DNA of 64,000 bases from Cristatella mucedo (GCA_009760855.2 WPIO01000003.1:11115001-11179000); one strand, 5' to 3'; positions 46,648-60,297 are shown, counted from the stretch's first letter. A program made the numbers and translations. Notes: generated from the sequence alone by a model not told the origin.

Positions 46648-48160
46648 GTAAGTTAAATCCTAAATTTGACGAGACGGTTTGCCACCACAAGCCTTGAGCA
46701 GCGGTATAAGGCAAGCGGCTAAGAGTGCTGACAAAGAGATGCTGATCGACTGATCAGTGTTTGATAATGGAAGCAGCAGAAAGATTCAATAAGGACTGAT
46801 TAATCGAACAGAATATATAAATTTTGCTTTGCTATCACAGCTGCTCTTCTTTGCAATTCTTATCGTAAAATTACTTGCGCACCTGCCGCCATTTTCTCTA
46901 CTAATCCCTGCATACAGCTGCCTATTTTTAGGCCTGAGTTGTTGCTCGTACTATGCAGGGCTGTGCGAACTCGGAGGAGGGTGGTTTCTCCCTTGGCCGC
47001 CTCCTCGAGGCTGCCTCGAGCCCAAGATTGTGTCCCACACCGCCAGTCAATGCAGACGTGCTTCTTCCGCATGGGGATTTACACACCGTGTGGATCTTCA
47101 CCAATTGTAGTGAGCCGCTGCAATCTCAAGGGCTTCGGATGCGCTTTGCAAACGTGCTGTTGGAGCGTTGCTGAAGATCTGTGGTCTATTGCAGGCCCCA
47201 TCGATTGCTCTAGCTTTGACACAGCAGTGTGAAATTCCAGAAAAAGCAACCTAAATCAGAGGGATACACAAAAATAAATCAATGATACGATCTAGCCCTG
47301 CTGATTTATTTAATTTATTTAGTTTTTCCAAGCCCCAAACCTAAAAAGTATAGAGCCATTTTTGAAACTTTTTGGTGAGTAGAAGTCATTTGCCAAGGGT
47401 AGAAATGCTACCACCGGGTGAATTTATTTTTCGTAAAAATGCGAGGAATATTTTGAGTATGCGAAACTAACGCATATCACTTTTAATGATAAGCGTCAGT
47501 GGAATGTATCCGTATACACTGCATGCCAGATCTAATTTGAGCAAGCAAGCTGAAGCACACCCACACTAACATAACGTATATACATATGTTCACGAGCTGT
47601 GCCTCCACCCATCTTGTGCAGGCGCACGCCCGTGCACGCTCGCAGGAGCGAGCAAGCGAGTATGTGGCCAACCTGATGAGATGCATTTTGCACGCTGTAC
47701 ATGTTTGCCTACCATCTAGTACACACGGATGCCCTATGCAATGCTGAGCTCTTAAAAGGCTGCTCCTCTCATTGGCTGCCTTCTACAGGACATGCTAGCA
47801 GGAGGCAGCAGGTGCAAATTCATCCGTCCTCGTTGCCTTGTGGTCAGTGAGCCCAGAGCTTCAGGTCTCGATTTCGAAATGCTCCTGGCGGTAGTATTGA
47901 ATCCTGTTCAACCTCCACTAGCCAGCGATCATTGTTGCTATGTGGCACTGGGTTAGCAAACGGAAGGGTGCACCCAGATATACCTGCAGGGTGCCATTTT
48001 TGAAGAGCTCGCGCAATGCGTCCTTGCTTACAAATCCGCAATACGAGTTTTTGAACTTTTGCAGCTCTTCCACTGCATAGGTGTCGACGACATGTGAGCT
48101 CCAAACTTCCAGCCGGGCCAGCGAGCCGATGTCAGCCGTTAGGGGTCACTAGTTGCTCAT

Positions 48161-48360
<200 letters not shown>

Positions 48361-48412
48361 CGTCTGTCTCCGACTCTCACCTGGCTCTGGGCTGATAGCA
48401 GTAAGGTATTTA

Positions 48413-48984
48413 ATAATAATAATAATAATTCACTTGATAAAGCGCCCTCAGAGAACTCAATTTCTCTCTAGGCGCTTTACATTTGCTGTAAAGTGAAATG
48501 CAATTGAATGGTAAGTAAAATCATGCTTGAAAAACTAACGAAATGAATAATGTGGTTAGGGGTGACATGCACAGGGTCAGCATGCAAATGTGGTTAGTGG
48601 CAGCATGCACAGTGTCAGCACGCATAAGCACATGAAGGACGAATCACAGGGACCCACTAAATGCTGTCCTAAATAGGTGTGTTTTTAGGTTCCTTTTAAA
48701 TGTGGTCAGGTCAGGGGATGTTCTGACGCAGGTCAGGAGGGAGTTCCAGGCTTTGGGACCATATGAACTAAATGCACGGTCTCCAAAGGATTTAAGGTTT
48801 GTATGAGGTATTTCTAGACTGTTGGATTCCGAAAAGCGGGTGGTACGATGCTTGGCCTGATGGGGTAGTATATCTGACAGATAGGCTGGAGCCATAGAAT
48901 GAAGTGATCTAAAAGTGAGCGACATAACCTTGAAGTCAATCCGTTGCTTGACTGGGAGCCAGTGCAGGTTGGCGAGAAATGGAG

Positions 48985-49015
<31 letters not shown>

Positions 49016-49018
49016 CAC
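48413..49018 (-). mobile_element. LINE 3' fragment
   Basis: On the minus strand: end of the ORF (FLANLHWLPVKQRIDFKV and onward to TAFSGSL), 3' UTR, hairpin and (ATT)n. Truncated upstream at a (TA)n tract. Confidence 0.85.
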
Positions 49019-50256
49019 TTGATATATATTGCACTTGATAAAGCGCCCTCAGAGAACTTAATCTCTTTCTAGGCGCTTTACATTTGCTGCAAAGTGATAC
49101 GCAATAGAATAGTAAGTAAAATCATGCTTGAAAAAGAAACAAAATGAATAACATGGTTAGGGGTTACATGCACTGGGTCAGCATGCAAATGTGGTTAGTG
49201 GCAGCATGAACAGTGTCAGCACGCATAAGCACATCGAGGACGAATCACAAGGACCCACTAAATGCTGTCCTAAATAGGTATGTTTTTAAGTTTCTTTTAA
49301 ATGTGGTCAGGTCAGGGGATGTTCTGATGCAGGTCGGGAGGGAGTTCCAGGCTGTGGGAGCATACGAGCTAAATGCACGGTCTCCAAAGGATTTAAGGTT
49401 TGTACGAGGTATTTCTAGACTGTTGGATTCCGAAAAGCGAGTGGTACGATGCTTTGTCTGATGGGGTAGTATATCTGAAAGATAGGCTGGAGCCATAGAA
49501 TGAAGAGACCTAAAAGTGAGCGACAAAACCTTGAAGTCAATCCGTTGCTTGACTGGTAACCAGTGCAGGTCGGCGAGAAGTGGAGTAATGTGGCAACTGC
49601 GACGCTCACGGCAGACAAGCCTAGCTGCAGAGTTTTGCACCAGCTGCAATCGCCTGATCGCACATGCTGGTAGGCCAGTAAGCAGTGAGTTGCAGAAGTC
49701 GAGAAGGGATGTCACGAATGCATGAACTAACTTGAACGTGGTATCTTTATCTAAGCAAGCCCGAATTTTAGCAATGTTATGAAGCTGAAAATAGGCGGAT
49801 TTGACTGTGGAGCTGATATGGTTGTCTAACGAGAGGTCGCTTTGGAATATGACACCTAGATTCCGAGCTTATTAGACAGGGGATATGCTGGCAGAGCCAA
49901 TTTTGAGAGTCAGCCTTTCCAATCTCTGGATCACACTGGGTTTGCCCATAACTAGTAAGCTAGTTTTATCATCGTTAAGTTTTAGAAAATTTGCTGCCAT
50001 CCATGTGCGGATGTCATCAATGCATGCAGCAAGTGAGTTGAGAGAATTTGAGGTGCTCGAAGGCTGGGAGGGATCAAAGCAAAGGTACAACTGAGTGTCA
50101 TCCGCATAGAAGTGAAAGCCTAGATTGTGCTTGGCAATCACATCAGCGAGAGGGAGAGTATAAACCGTGAAAAGAACCGGACCTAGCACTGAGCCCTGAG
50201 GTACTCCATATTTCAGAGGTACTTCAGATGATCTTTGTCCATTCACGTCAATGCTC
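49019..50256 (-). mobile_element. LINE 3' fragment with intact RT catalytic box
   Basis: On the minus strand it starts within the RT at [10 protein letters not shown], includes GVPQGSVLGP and [12 protein letters not shown] (the canonical YADD), and continues to the ORF end, 3' UTR and hairpin. A frame break lies near 49872. It lacks the first RT motifs and the endonuclease. Confidence 0.9.
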
Positions 50257-50699
50257 TGGTGGTAGAATTAGCTGCATCTAGAAATCTCCTGTTCGTGTCG
50301 TCGTTTCTGGATTCGGTGTCATGTATTCGAAAGCCGAGAGGATAATGAAGTTTTTATTCGCCCATTATTTCTGCAGCATCGTCATAATCGGCTTGTCCAG
50401 ACGTCTCTGTACTAAGTGAAGTGAGAAACCAAACTTGCAGTGCCCCATTTATTCCGCCGCTATGCCGTCTGTAGGGGCAATGCACTTTTGCTGCAAGTAA
50501 TGCACTAATGCAATTTGCTAGTGCTAAAACTATGCTGACATATTTGATTTCAGAGGGCGAACCATGTGCTCATGTGCTTCAAATGGGTAAAACTTTGTGG
50601 TGCATGATTAAATTGTGCGAAGCAGGGAGTACTATTAATCATAATTGTCACGTTGAACATCAGTTAACCAGAAACTTTTTAATCCAACCTTCGTTGCAG

Positions 50700-50942
50700 C
50701 TGAGCTACTATTTAAATCCCAATGTGACAAAAGGTACACAGCTCGAGTTTGATGTATTTCTACACACCAACATCGACATTGAATTGGATTTTCATGGCAA
50801 CGGCATAGTGGCTGGGCCCGTGCTCGTCCTGAATCCTGCCTTTAAACCCAGCAGCGACATCCAGGCTGGAGATACTGTTCTCTGGCAGGTGTCAATACAA
50901 CACCAGGCGGTAGTATCCAACGAGGATGCAACGGATGTGGAA
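50700..50942 (+). CDS. Gene B exon b5 (epsilon type, module 1)
   Basis: Acceptor caaccttcgttgcag, donor GAA|GTAAGC; 81 codons, phase 0 at both ends. Begins LSYYLNPNVTKGTQLEF and ends with the module signature IQAGDTVLWQVSIQH and E-D-A-T-D-V-E. Confidence 0.85.
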
Positions 50943-51179
50943 GTAAGCTGCGTTTACTACTGTGCATAATTCACCCATGCATTTCTAGTGTGTGCATGGC
51001 TGATCCATAAGCTGGATATGTGCAGAATTGTACCGCACCCGAAGGGATATCGTAGGATTAGAAATGGAGAGGGCTAGATTCGTCATCCTGCTCCGAAAGT
51101 TGAACTACGTCCTCTTAATTAAAGCATAGCCTAAACTATTTTGAGGCAAGTCATCTATTTTATGCGGCAGTCCGAGGTA

Positions 51180-51348
51180 GCTGTTATGGCGCACTAGGTA
51201 AGGCTGTTGCTTTTCACGACCTCTTTTCCGAAGTCGTGAGTTCGAATCCTGTGGCGGGAAATCTTTTATAGCCACTGCAAGCGGTGGTGATAGCCCTATA
51301 AGCTCTTCTATCGCTGTACAAAAGAGGCTGCTGAATCAGCTAGTAGCA
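51180..51348 (+). repeat. SINE-B copy
   Basis: Head atggcgcactaggtaaggct, B box gtcgtgagttcgaatcctgt, body gccactgcaagcggtggtga, tail aagaggctgctgaatcagct. Confidence 0.75.
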
Positions 51349-51454
51349 TTATTATTTTTACAAACAGCGAAGCTATCTGCCCTCGAAACAATAACGTCAA
51401 GCTGGAATGGCTCCTAGCCGGTCGGCAGACATAGTGAACATCAATATAGTTCAT

Positions 51455-51485
<31 letters not shown>

Positions 51486-51572
51486 TAATGCACTTGATAA
51501 AGCGCCCTCAGAGAACTCAATCTCTTTCTAGGTGCTTTACATTTGCTGCAAAGGGAAACGCGATTGAATGGT
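51455..51572 (-). repeat. LINE 3' tail (minus), facing a plus copy
   Basis: (AAT)n then the reverse-complemented terminal hairpin and 3' UTR start. It abuts a plus-oriented LINE fragment. Confidence 0.8.
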
Positions 51573-51837
51573 GATATATTCTCCCAAAGCCTAGAACTCA
51601 CTACCGACGCACGTCATAACGTCTCCTGAAATGGCATCTTTTGAAGAGAAGCTTAAAACGCACCTGTTTATTACAGCATTCGGCGGGTCTTTGTGATTAG
51701 TTCTTCGTGTGCATGTACCTGCTTACACTGTGCCTGCTGCTTGCGGATTTTACCTCCAATCATTTGGCAATGCTTTCTATACAGCATCTGTAAAGTTCCA
51801 AGAAAGAGATTCAGTTCGCTGATGGTGAAACGCAAAT

Positions 51838-51871
<34 letters not shown>

Positions 51872-51872
51872 C
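51573..51872 (+). mobile_element. LINE 3' fragment (plus)
   Basis: tctcccaaagcctagaactc and gaagcttaaaacgcacctgt mark the ORF end. The 3' UTR and the degenerate hairpin gtaaagttccaagaaagaga follow, then (ATT)n. With the preceding feature it forms an inverted pair. Confidence 0.75.
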
Positions 51873-52854
51873 TCAGGAGTAACTCTAGCCTTTGCGTCAC
51901 TAGACGAGACCTCTTTTTTGCCGCTCAATATACATACATACACCGAGGCACAGAGTGAAAAAAGAGTCCTGGGTGACGCAGATCTGTTGAGTGGTTATAC
52001 TGTGTTCTCTCTTTAGTTGCCCACAACTGATTGAACCTTAACTCCTCCCCTAAAGTCTGTGTGGAAGCACAAAGAGGCGACACACACTGGCATCCAGCCC
52101 CCTGGTTACAATGACAAATGACAAATGCATTGTGCGGACCAAACAGAGATCGGTGGCTGTTCTAGTGATGGAGCAAACCCTACCGACTAATACGCAGTTA
52201 AAGTAAAAAGTAGAACTAGAGGCGGGCTAATCCATCAGCCCCGTGATGTAGCAGCAGAAGAGCCTATCACCCTGCTTGGTGCAGGCAACCAAGGATTGAC
52301 TGCTGCAGTACTCCAACTTACGAACTGGGTTGTAAAGTGTAGCACCTCGCCATTAGGCTTATGCAACAACCAACTGATTTGTGCCAGATGTAGACAGAGC
52401 TTCCTGAAAGTTCATGCTGTGAATCATCAATGGTCATCGAAAAGAGCGATATTATCATCGGAAAGAGCGATATTAAAAACTAACTTGTTTGAAGGATTCT
52501 GGAAGGAGCCGACTGGTTATTTGAGTAGCCAAGAGGGTCAATGTGCAGTCAAACGTTGGCTCTGCTTCGTTTAGTGGGGCACTAGTGGACCATTGTGCAT
52601 TGTATTTGCAGTCTATAAATTGAATACTTTCAGCTTGGTTCTCGTTAGGGAGCCTGAAGACGTGAAGCTAAGGTCTCTCAAAGAACTAACTAGTGAGAAT
52701 ATTCCCGTCTGGTGTCAACTTCTAATGAGCTACACTGAAGATTAAAGGATGCTTTCCTAGCTTTGTCGGCCGACTCCCTGTGCGTTGTGCTTTGTGCTTT
52801 GCAGTACAAAAGTGAAATGGCACACGAGGAGTTCAACGAACACGCGTCAGTAGG

Positions 52855-55125
52855 GTTTCTGGTAACTGTTTAACAGTCAAACAGCTGCTTTTCGCCAAAA
52901 ATAAAAAAACCAACAGTAAAAAGCTGTTTTTATCTGTTCTACTGTTTCTAACAAATACGTTTGAACAAAAAGATGCTACAACTAAAGCTCCAAAGTCCAT
53001 TATGGATATGAAATATTTAACGGAAACAATTTTCAAAATTTTGTCTGAATGTTTTAGTGATTTTTTATTAGGATTTTTGTTATCAAATTGGCCCAAAAAC
53101 AAAATCAAAGTGCAACAAATAAGTAAGATATTAATAAAATTAATCATGTGCCATGAACACACATTGATACTCTTTACAATCATGCCTTTAGTTTTGGAAT
53201 ATGCCGCAAAACGAAAGAATTCAATTACAGAAGAGCACGAAGGTCAATGTGGACGATGCAATAGAATCATCAAATGTCCTGAAAACTTTATGACAATGTT
53301 AAAGAATCTTCTGAAAATACGTATAATTAATTTTCATAAACCTGCTGGAGGAGGTAAATCAAAGGAAAATCCCGTAAAAATAAGATAACAAAAACTATTG
53401 CCGAATTCCTGCGGTGAAAGTGTCTGAAGGAGGTTGTTACCATTCTGCCTACTGGTGGAATGTTGATTTGAGCTATCACTAGAAACAAGTAAATACGGCC
53501 ATCAATCTCATGGGACGGATTGAAATTTCAAGCGAACGAAAGCAATGTGATGAAGCTGGTGCATGATGATTATGAAGAAAAAAGAAACAAAACGAGTGCC
53601 GACATCAAGGGAAAACTCGAGAGTGGAGTACAATTTAGCATATCTATGGATAAATACACAACCGTGAAAGGACGTCGATTTTCCGGAGTCAACATTTGTG
53701 ATTGCGGCGATAAAACAACAATCAAGAACGGTTCTTGTTCGCATATTTAGTTCATGCACTGCTCTCGTTATGGTCGAATCTATAAAACAGCATTTGAGCG
53801 TTTTTGGAATAAGAATGGAGAGGTATTTGGTGGGATCTCCTCGGGACGGCGCTGCAGTTAACAAGAAATGCATTAGCCACATCGATGTCATCGGACAGTT
53901 CTGTTTAAACCATGGTCTGCACCTTAGAGTATGTGACACATTGCAGAAGAAAAGTACTGAGATGGACGATTTAAACCTGGATAGTAACGATATTGATGAA
54001 ACGGACAGTTTTGAAGCAGGGACAGACTTGGAAGCGATCAGCGATAATACATTAGAATGAGACATCGATTACTACGATCTGCTTACAAAATCACGAAAGC
54101 TTGTTAAACTCTTCAAAAACACCAGTGTTTAAAATAATTTCTGTCAATCCAAAGTAAAAGCTGAGTTTGTACGCAAGATTGAACTGAATCTTGAAGTGAA
54201 CACGCACTGCAACTCTATCCCAACAATGTTAGGACCGCCATTAAAGAACGGAAGTCGCCATCCGCGAGACACTAACCGAATTTAGGACGCTGGAAATGAC
54301 TGAGACATTGGATTTTGATGCTCTCAAAATTCTTCTGGAAGCAATGGAACTTTCGTAACATGCTATTGAGAATCTAACGAGAAGATGCGACGTTGAGAAG
54401 TGCTGACCCAATTTTAGAATTTATATTCAACAAGCTCTCTAACCTGAATAATGAAAATGCTACCAAGCTCATAGAAAATTTGAAGTTAAAAGAGCGATTG
54501 AACAGGGATGACAAGAAACTTTTATTGAAGTCTCAAAGACCCATCTGTCGCCCCGTTAAAAGCTATGCTAAAATTCGAAGGAAATCTGGCATCTCATCTA
54601 CTTGGAGTCAACGACGTAGAAGTTGTCGTCGAATAGTCGTCAAATAGTGTTACAAGTGTAAACTTGTCTTTTCAAGATGAATGGAATTGTTTGCTTCAAA
54701 AAGATGTGTCATCAATTGCAGCCGGAGCGCACGACAGTTTCAAACAGTTTAAGTTCGAATTTACGCTCTTCAGGAACTCTGATCAGCTCTCTGAAAATCT
54801 CCAGAAATTGGACAACGCAATTCTATTCAATTAACTGACATCAACGGACGTTGAAATTTTTTTTTGGTCTGTACAAATTTCTGCACAAAATTAAGATCGC
54901 ATCTCTCACATAAGTCGCTTAATGCACTTATGTTCTTGAAATATTATTATAAGAAGTAATATTTTTGATTTAGAACTTATCAAGAAAGAAATATAATACA
55001 ACTGTGTTCATCACAAAAATAAGCTATTGAATGTAAAATTAGTGAACATGGAAAAAAGTCAAAATGGCAGTTAGCAGCTGTTTTTTGAAAATTGAAACAT
55101 TAAACAGCTGTTTGTACGCAACAAT
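52855..55125 (+). mobile_element. Second hAT-like transposon, inactive
   Basis: AT-rich block whose plus frames encode, in order, a BED-like zinc finger candidate (C-G-R-C-N-R-I-I-K near 53251), the hAT core-like segment S-M-D-K-Y-T-T-V-K-G-R-R-F-S-G-V near 53640, a segment with R-D-G-A-A-V-N-K-K-C, and further helical fragments to about 54840. The ORFs are split by stops and frameshifts. Related AACAGCTG-containing blocks in inverted arrangement near 52870 and 55080-55115 may be its ends; exact termini are unsure. It lies in the b5-b6 intron. Confidence 0.6.
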
Positions 55126-55249
55126 TGTTTACATGTCAGAGCATTTCCTGTGCGTCTGCCCTTCAACCAAGCAATGTTCCAGGAGATTAGAAAACCATTA
55201 GATGGCTTAATCTGTGAAGGCTCAATGCTCGTTTGCTGCTTGCTTACAG

Positions 55250-55505
55250 ATACTCATCGTGCTGGATAAATACCTCGCAATAACCAGCAGCCCGGTGACA
55301 GTTGGTGGTGTACCGAACGGGTCCACGTACAGTGTATCAAACGTAAACTCAAGCACCATAGCTGTGAAAATCACATATTTTTCCCTGAGCAGTGGCGCAA
55401 TAATCGTGAATGGGTCGGCATTGGTGAGCGGACAGATTCCAGCGACGACTATCGGGACGGTGTGTACTCTGAATGCACGAGCGTCGTATCGATCGGTGCC
55501 TGAAG
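55250..55505 (+). CDS. Gene B exon b6 (beta type, module 2)
   Basis: Acceptor ttgctgcttgcttacag, donor GAAG|GTGAGC; phase 0 start, 85 codons plus 1 nt. Begins ILIVLDKYLAITSSPV and contains N-G-S, N-S-S and a G-A-I-I-V-N-G-S segment parallel to G-P-I-M-V-S-G-Q in b10. Confidence 0.85.
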
Positions 55506-55693
55506 GTGAGCCGCTTCGCAGCAGCTGCCGCACTTGTTGCCCAGTACTGTTCATGGAGGCGTAGAGGCATAGATCGTGGCTGCTTGCGTGCAGAGAAGCT
55601 GCTACCGCGTATGAAAAATGCATGCTGCAAATGTTCACAAGACACCGTGCATGCATGCGCGTGCAAACAGAACGAATTCATGTACACACACAT

Positions 55694-55696
<3 letters not shown>

Positions 55697-55782
<86 letters not shown>
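55697..55782. repeat. (CA)n microsatellite
   Basis: About 85 bp of pure CA in the b6-b7 intron. The His/Thr and Val/Cys ORFs over it are artefacts. Confidence 0.95.
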
Positions 55783-55783
<1 letters not shown>

Positions 55784-55805
55784 GTACAAACATGCGTGTG
55801 CACAC

Positions 55806-55873
55806 ACAATAATAATAATATTAATAATACATTTGATGAAGTGCACTCAGAGAACTCGATCTCTTTGCTGGAA
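55806..55873 (-). repeat. LINE 3' tail scrap
   Basis: (AAT)n followed by catttgatgaagtgcactca and gagaactcgatctctttgct, the reverse-complemented LINE hairpin, mutated. Confidence 0.7.
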
Positions 55874-55972
55874 AGAAAGCACATGCTCTGCTATGCACGT
55901 ATGCACGTGCATGCGAACAGTGGTGGCTAAGTCAGTGTATCACGGATGTATATTTTTTGTTTGCTGATACAG

Positions 55973-56134
55973 CGGCTGCTCTGTCCGTGGAGGCCGTCGG
56001 GTATGTCAGGGCAAAGACATCAAGCTTGTCCTGGCAGCCGTTTCAATCTGCCTGGACGCCAGGTCTCCAAGCTGCCATCGTCGCGACGTTGTCGCTACCG
56101 AGGGGCACCGTGGGCAATGCGGCAGCTTTGTTCG
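55973..56134 (+). CDS. Gene B exon b7 (gamma type, module 2)
   Basis: Acceptor gtttgctgatacag; 2 nt complete an Ala codon, then 53 codons plus 1 nt to donor TTCG|GTGTGT. Begins AALSVEAVGYVRAKTSS and ends with A-I-V-A-T-L-S-L-P-R-G-T-V-G, the gamma signature. Confidence 0.8.
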
Positions 56135-56365
56135 GTGTGTACTGCTGCTGCTGCTGCTGCTCGCTCCCTGGCTCTGCTCTGCCGCAACTGCACCAGTGCT
56201 CGGTGGGTTCTAAAGTAACGGGCCTTAACCGGCTAACATGTAGCAGCAAGCCATGCATTCCCTAGCCGACAGGCCCACGTCAGTGCACTGCTGCACCTTA
56301 AGCTGCAAGCAATTGAATGCCATTCATTGTTTCTTGACGCATCGCTTGTCATTCGATGCACACAG

Positions 56366-56559
56366 AGGTCTTTGACAGCACTGGTAACGACCTGCAAGTG
56401 AGCGTGCTTTCCACGGCGATTTCCGGCAGCACCGGCTTAGGTGTTTCACCGCTGCCGACGTCAATTCTAAACAGTTCGGGCAACGCGACGGTCAAGTTCT
56501 CGGTAGCGAACCTCGCAAACCCAGCTGGCGGGCCCAGCCCTGCTATGCTGTCTTTCACG
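56366..56559 (+). CDS. Gene B exon b8 (delta type, module 2)
   Basis: Acceptor ttcgatgcacacag; 2 nt complete a Glu codon, then 64 codons to donor ACG|GTAAGA, phase 0. Begins VFDSTGNDLQVSVLS, contains N-S-S and N-A-T sequons, and ends S-P-A-M-L-S-F-T. Confidence 0.8.
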
Positions 56560-56780
56560 GTAAGACACTGCTATGCTTTTGGAAGAGCGCTCGCTCGTTG
56601 CTGCGGATGGGCCGATCGTTTCGGCAGATGAGCCGCTCGTCGTGGCGGATTGGCCGCAGGCTGCCTGGTTCCTCACTTTTGCCAGCGGCCCCAACAGCCG
56701 CTGTCACCGACGCACCGAGCGCTCTGGCCTTCAGTCGGCCGAGAGACGGCTGAGATTTCCTCTCTCTTTTTCTTGCCCAG

Positions 56781-57026
56781 GTCAACTACTTGCTTCTTGC
56801 AAGCGCTCACCTCGGACGCAGCATTCAGTCTAGGGTCACGTGGACACTGCAGCCCGAGAGCGGGCCGCTGAACAGCACGACCTCCACGACCGTGGCTGCT
56901 CCCGTGCTGGCGATCTCCTCCTGCTCCGTGACGCCCGCTGCCCGCGTTCAAGCTGGCGACGTTCTCAGCTGGAGCGTCAGTGTGCAGCACGCGCCGAGCT
57001 CTACCACATGGGCTAACAGCGTGCAG
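56781..57026 (+). CDS. Gene B exon b9 (epsilon type, module 2)
   Basis: Acceptor ctctttttcttgcccag, donor CAG|GTAATC; 82 codons, phase 0 at both ends. Begins VNYLLLASAHLGRSIQS and ends VQAGDVLSWSVSVQH and W-A-N-S-V-Q, clearly homologous to b5 and to the end of b1. Confidence 0.9.
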
Positions 57027-57165
57027 GTAATCCTACGCCGCCCCCTGAGCAACCTCGAGGGAGGGGCAAGCGATACCGATCTCGTTCGACTCCACGCCGG
57101 GCTAAGCTAGGCTGACCGCGAAAGAACCATCCGAGATTACAAAAAATACATGATCTCTGATCAAG

Positions 57166-57415
57166 GTTATCGCTGTGCTGGATCGCTATTGGACCGGAAG
57201 AGTCGGAGCTGTGAGGGTCTCGGGAATATCTAACTTCAACGTCAGCGACTACAACGCCTCAAGCATCACGGCTTCCGTCGGCACGTTCAGTCTGACGAAC
57301 GGACCAATAATGGTCAGTGGCCAGACGACAGTCGGTGACAATTTGCCCGTGCTTGTGGCTGGCTATACGACTGTGCTGTCCACTTTGGTTATCTACAACG
57401 GTGTGGGCATTCAAA
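57166..57415 (+). CDS. Gene B exon b10 (beta type, module 3)
   Basis: Acceptor ctctgatcaag, donor CAAA|GTAAGA; phase 0 start, 83 codons plus 1 nt. Begins VIAVLDRYWTGRVGAV, aligning with b6 (I-L-I-V-L-D-K-Y), with sequons N-V-S and N-A-S, and ends I-Y-N-G-V-G-I-Q. Confidence 0.85.
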
Positions 57416-57921
57416 GTAAGAGCTGGTGCCAATGCCGATTAAGCTGTCGCAGCTGCCGAGGCTGAGCGCATACCTATCGAGTGCGAGTTCGCATCGATGG
57501 TAAAATGTAAATAAAATGTAAACTGTAAAATCACATATACGGTAAGCTGAAAAGAACAGTAAAGGGAGCATTTAAAATTAATGCCGAGTAGCTGAAGGTG
57601 TCTGAGGATTAGGTATTGCAGAGCGACACCACAGGCAAATATGCAGCCGAATGCCTAAGTGACTCGACTTTGGCCTTTCTTGCCCTGTTCAGGAGTTTAT
57701 TCACACGCTTGAGCAATTATCTTTAAAGCATTCTTGCTGCAGCCCAATTCGCTTGCGTCAATAGTCTTCATGCATCACTAAGTAAGTAGATTGACCGCGG
57801 AACTCGGTAGTTCAATATTTTTTCACGACGATATCTGACTCACTGAGGACTAAGTGAACAAATCAGAGAACAAGTTTTTTTACAGCCTTCCTGCCCTACT
57901 GCTCCAATGGTATTTACCAGT

Positions 57922-57973
<52 letters not shown>

Positions 57974-57994
57974 ACTACTACCACTACTACTACT
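57922..57994. repeat. CTG/CTA trinucleotide tract
   Basis: Mixed CTG, CTA and CCA units in the b10-b11 intron. Confidence 0.9.
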
Positions 57995-58205
57995 TCTACA
58001 ATTTTGACTATCGTTCAGACTCGCGGTGCTTATCACTTTTCTTCATTATATGAGATTAAAGCTAATGGATGACTATAGAATGTACACCGAAAGTCGCTTG
58101 AAGTGGACCGTTGAAAATTCTCAAGCATATCGGTCATGTATTTTAATCGCAATTTGGAGTTTCAGACGGAGATATTGTTATGTACGCGTGACCATAGGCA
58201 GTAAT
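57990..58205 (+). repeat. Unclassified repeat C, copy 3
   Basis: Shares atgtacaccgaaagtcgctt and gtttcagacggagatattgt with the 24.5 kb copy, in the same order and orientation. Confidence 0.5.
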
Positions 58206-59622
58206 AGGTTTCATGGAGGTCTCTGACCGTTTGAAACTCGTCAAACCAAATCATGGCAGCTACTTTCTCCAGTCCAAACAGCAGAAGGCTACTACATTAT
58301 GCAAGAATGTTACACATGCAGGTTGAATGACGATATTATTTAGGTGGTCAAGCTTGAAAGGATGACTAACATTAAATTAATATGATTAACCAATATAAAT
58401 TACTATAAAAAGTGTTTGCAAGTGTCCACTCGTGTAAGGTTCGGGCAAGTCTCGGAGTCTGACTAGCAGCAGCTTGCGGTCCTCGCACTTTGACAGAGCC
58501 ACCAGCCCGGTATGCATGCTGCTGACGCAGCTTCCGGTTGCCAGGTTCAGCGCACTAGCAGCCATCTGAGCGAGCCCGATTGGCCAGCAGTTCTGCTGGG
58601 CAGCGCTTGGCTTTCGGATGGATTCGTGGTAGCCGGCAGCTGCAGGTCAGCTGGCTAGTCGCGTTGTTTGCCCGCAGCTACCCTGGTGCTGTGTAGCTCT
58701 CGGTGAGGAAACAGCGGAGCGGAGGCGAGTTGGCTTGCCGCACCGCCGAGAAAGGTTTACCGTGGCGGTGTGAGCAAATGATCTCCCCCTGTAGAAGAGA
58801 CGGGTTTCCTCCACTTACTGCGGAGTTTATGCCATATCCTAGGACAATGGTCTGCCGGTCTATTCTCCGCATGGAATGTCGGGCTCCTTAGTGTGCTTCG
58901 ATGCGCCTTGCACGAAGAACGTCTTGCACGAAGAACGCCAGCACAGAACCAACACTAAGAGTTTATTCTACTGCAGAGCAGAGGGAGCACGACTTCACTC
59001 GCCCCTCTCTCCCCACTGAATCCCCCTCCTCGCCCACGGCTGTGTTTTGGCCGACCCAGATGGTGAGTCCATCATCTGACTGTGGTTACCGGCCTGTCCA
59101 AACCACACCACAGGCGAACCACAGCTATGCACCACCGGTGATGCTCCTGACAGCTGTTTAAGGAAGGAGCAGTACCGGCCTGCATATACTCAGACCACAC
59201 TTAGGTCTACTTGAAGCTCTATTGCACGCTCTATAAACTCATTCTTGATTATTCAATAGTTTCAAGAGGGCTCTGAGCAGGCTAGCAGATGCTGGTGAGA
59301 GATGACCGAGCCTGACCTATTGATCAGAGAATGTTTTGGACTAACAATTAACTTGTATTACCCTTTACTGGGGGCCCTCACACAGTAGCTGCCCCAACAC
59401 TTAGTGGCCTGCTGGATGCAAAATTGGGAGCTGCCGCTGGTTAAGTGGCAGATAGCGGAGCGGAACTTGCTAATTCTACCAAGACGATGCTCGTTTTGTT
59501 TTTGTTATTTATTTGCTATTTGGCTATGAGCTTCTTACATGCTCCGGTACCGACGCCCAAGCATGCAAGTGCACGCACAAACGTGCATCCACACACACAC
59601 ACGCAGACCGGCGTTCTGATTA

Positions 59623-59781
<159 letters not shown>

Positions 59782-60297
59782 CACGCACACACTTGCATAC
59801 CCATAATGCAAGTGAGATGAAACGCCAAGTAATGAGCTGACGATCCACGATGCTAATGCACGAGACATCGGTCACTTGCTGTAATTTCCCGTGAAAAAAT
59901 AATATGCATCTTAATTACTATTAAGGTCGTTAGCCAAACAATTTGCCCCGCGACTCTAGATTCTGGAGGACAGCGGTCGATTTTCTTCTTTTGCTAACGA
60001 ACGCTTCTTGAGATGCACTAACTTCTCTAAGTGATTTGAGCGTGCGAGCCCGTATTCTGATGACCACATTCTGCACGTGGATGTACCTTGATTCGATTCA
60101 TTCTATTTCCTATTTTATCGCTGCACTTAGGTGTTTTCATTCCTAATTTTTTTCAGAAATCCGCTTTGTTAATATCTTGCTGCTGCTGTTCGACTAGAGA
60201 AAATTTGGTCGTTATTAAAGTAGAGAATTTTCACTAAAACGGCTCTCATTTCTGACCTCGATACCATCGGGCATATGCAAACATTTTGTTCGCCTAG

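Noticed and set aside
46829-47110. Open plus-strand segment after an acceptor-like tatcacag, considered as the exon following b4
   Set aside because: Hydrophobic and Cys-rich with no epsilon signature and no donor in phase. The segment at 50700 fits phase and homology.
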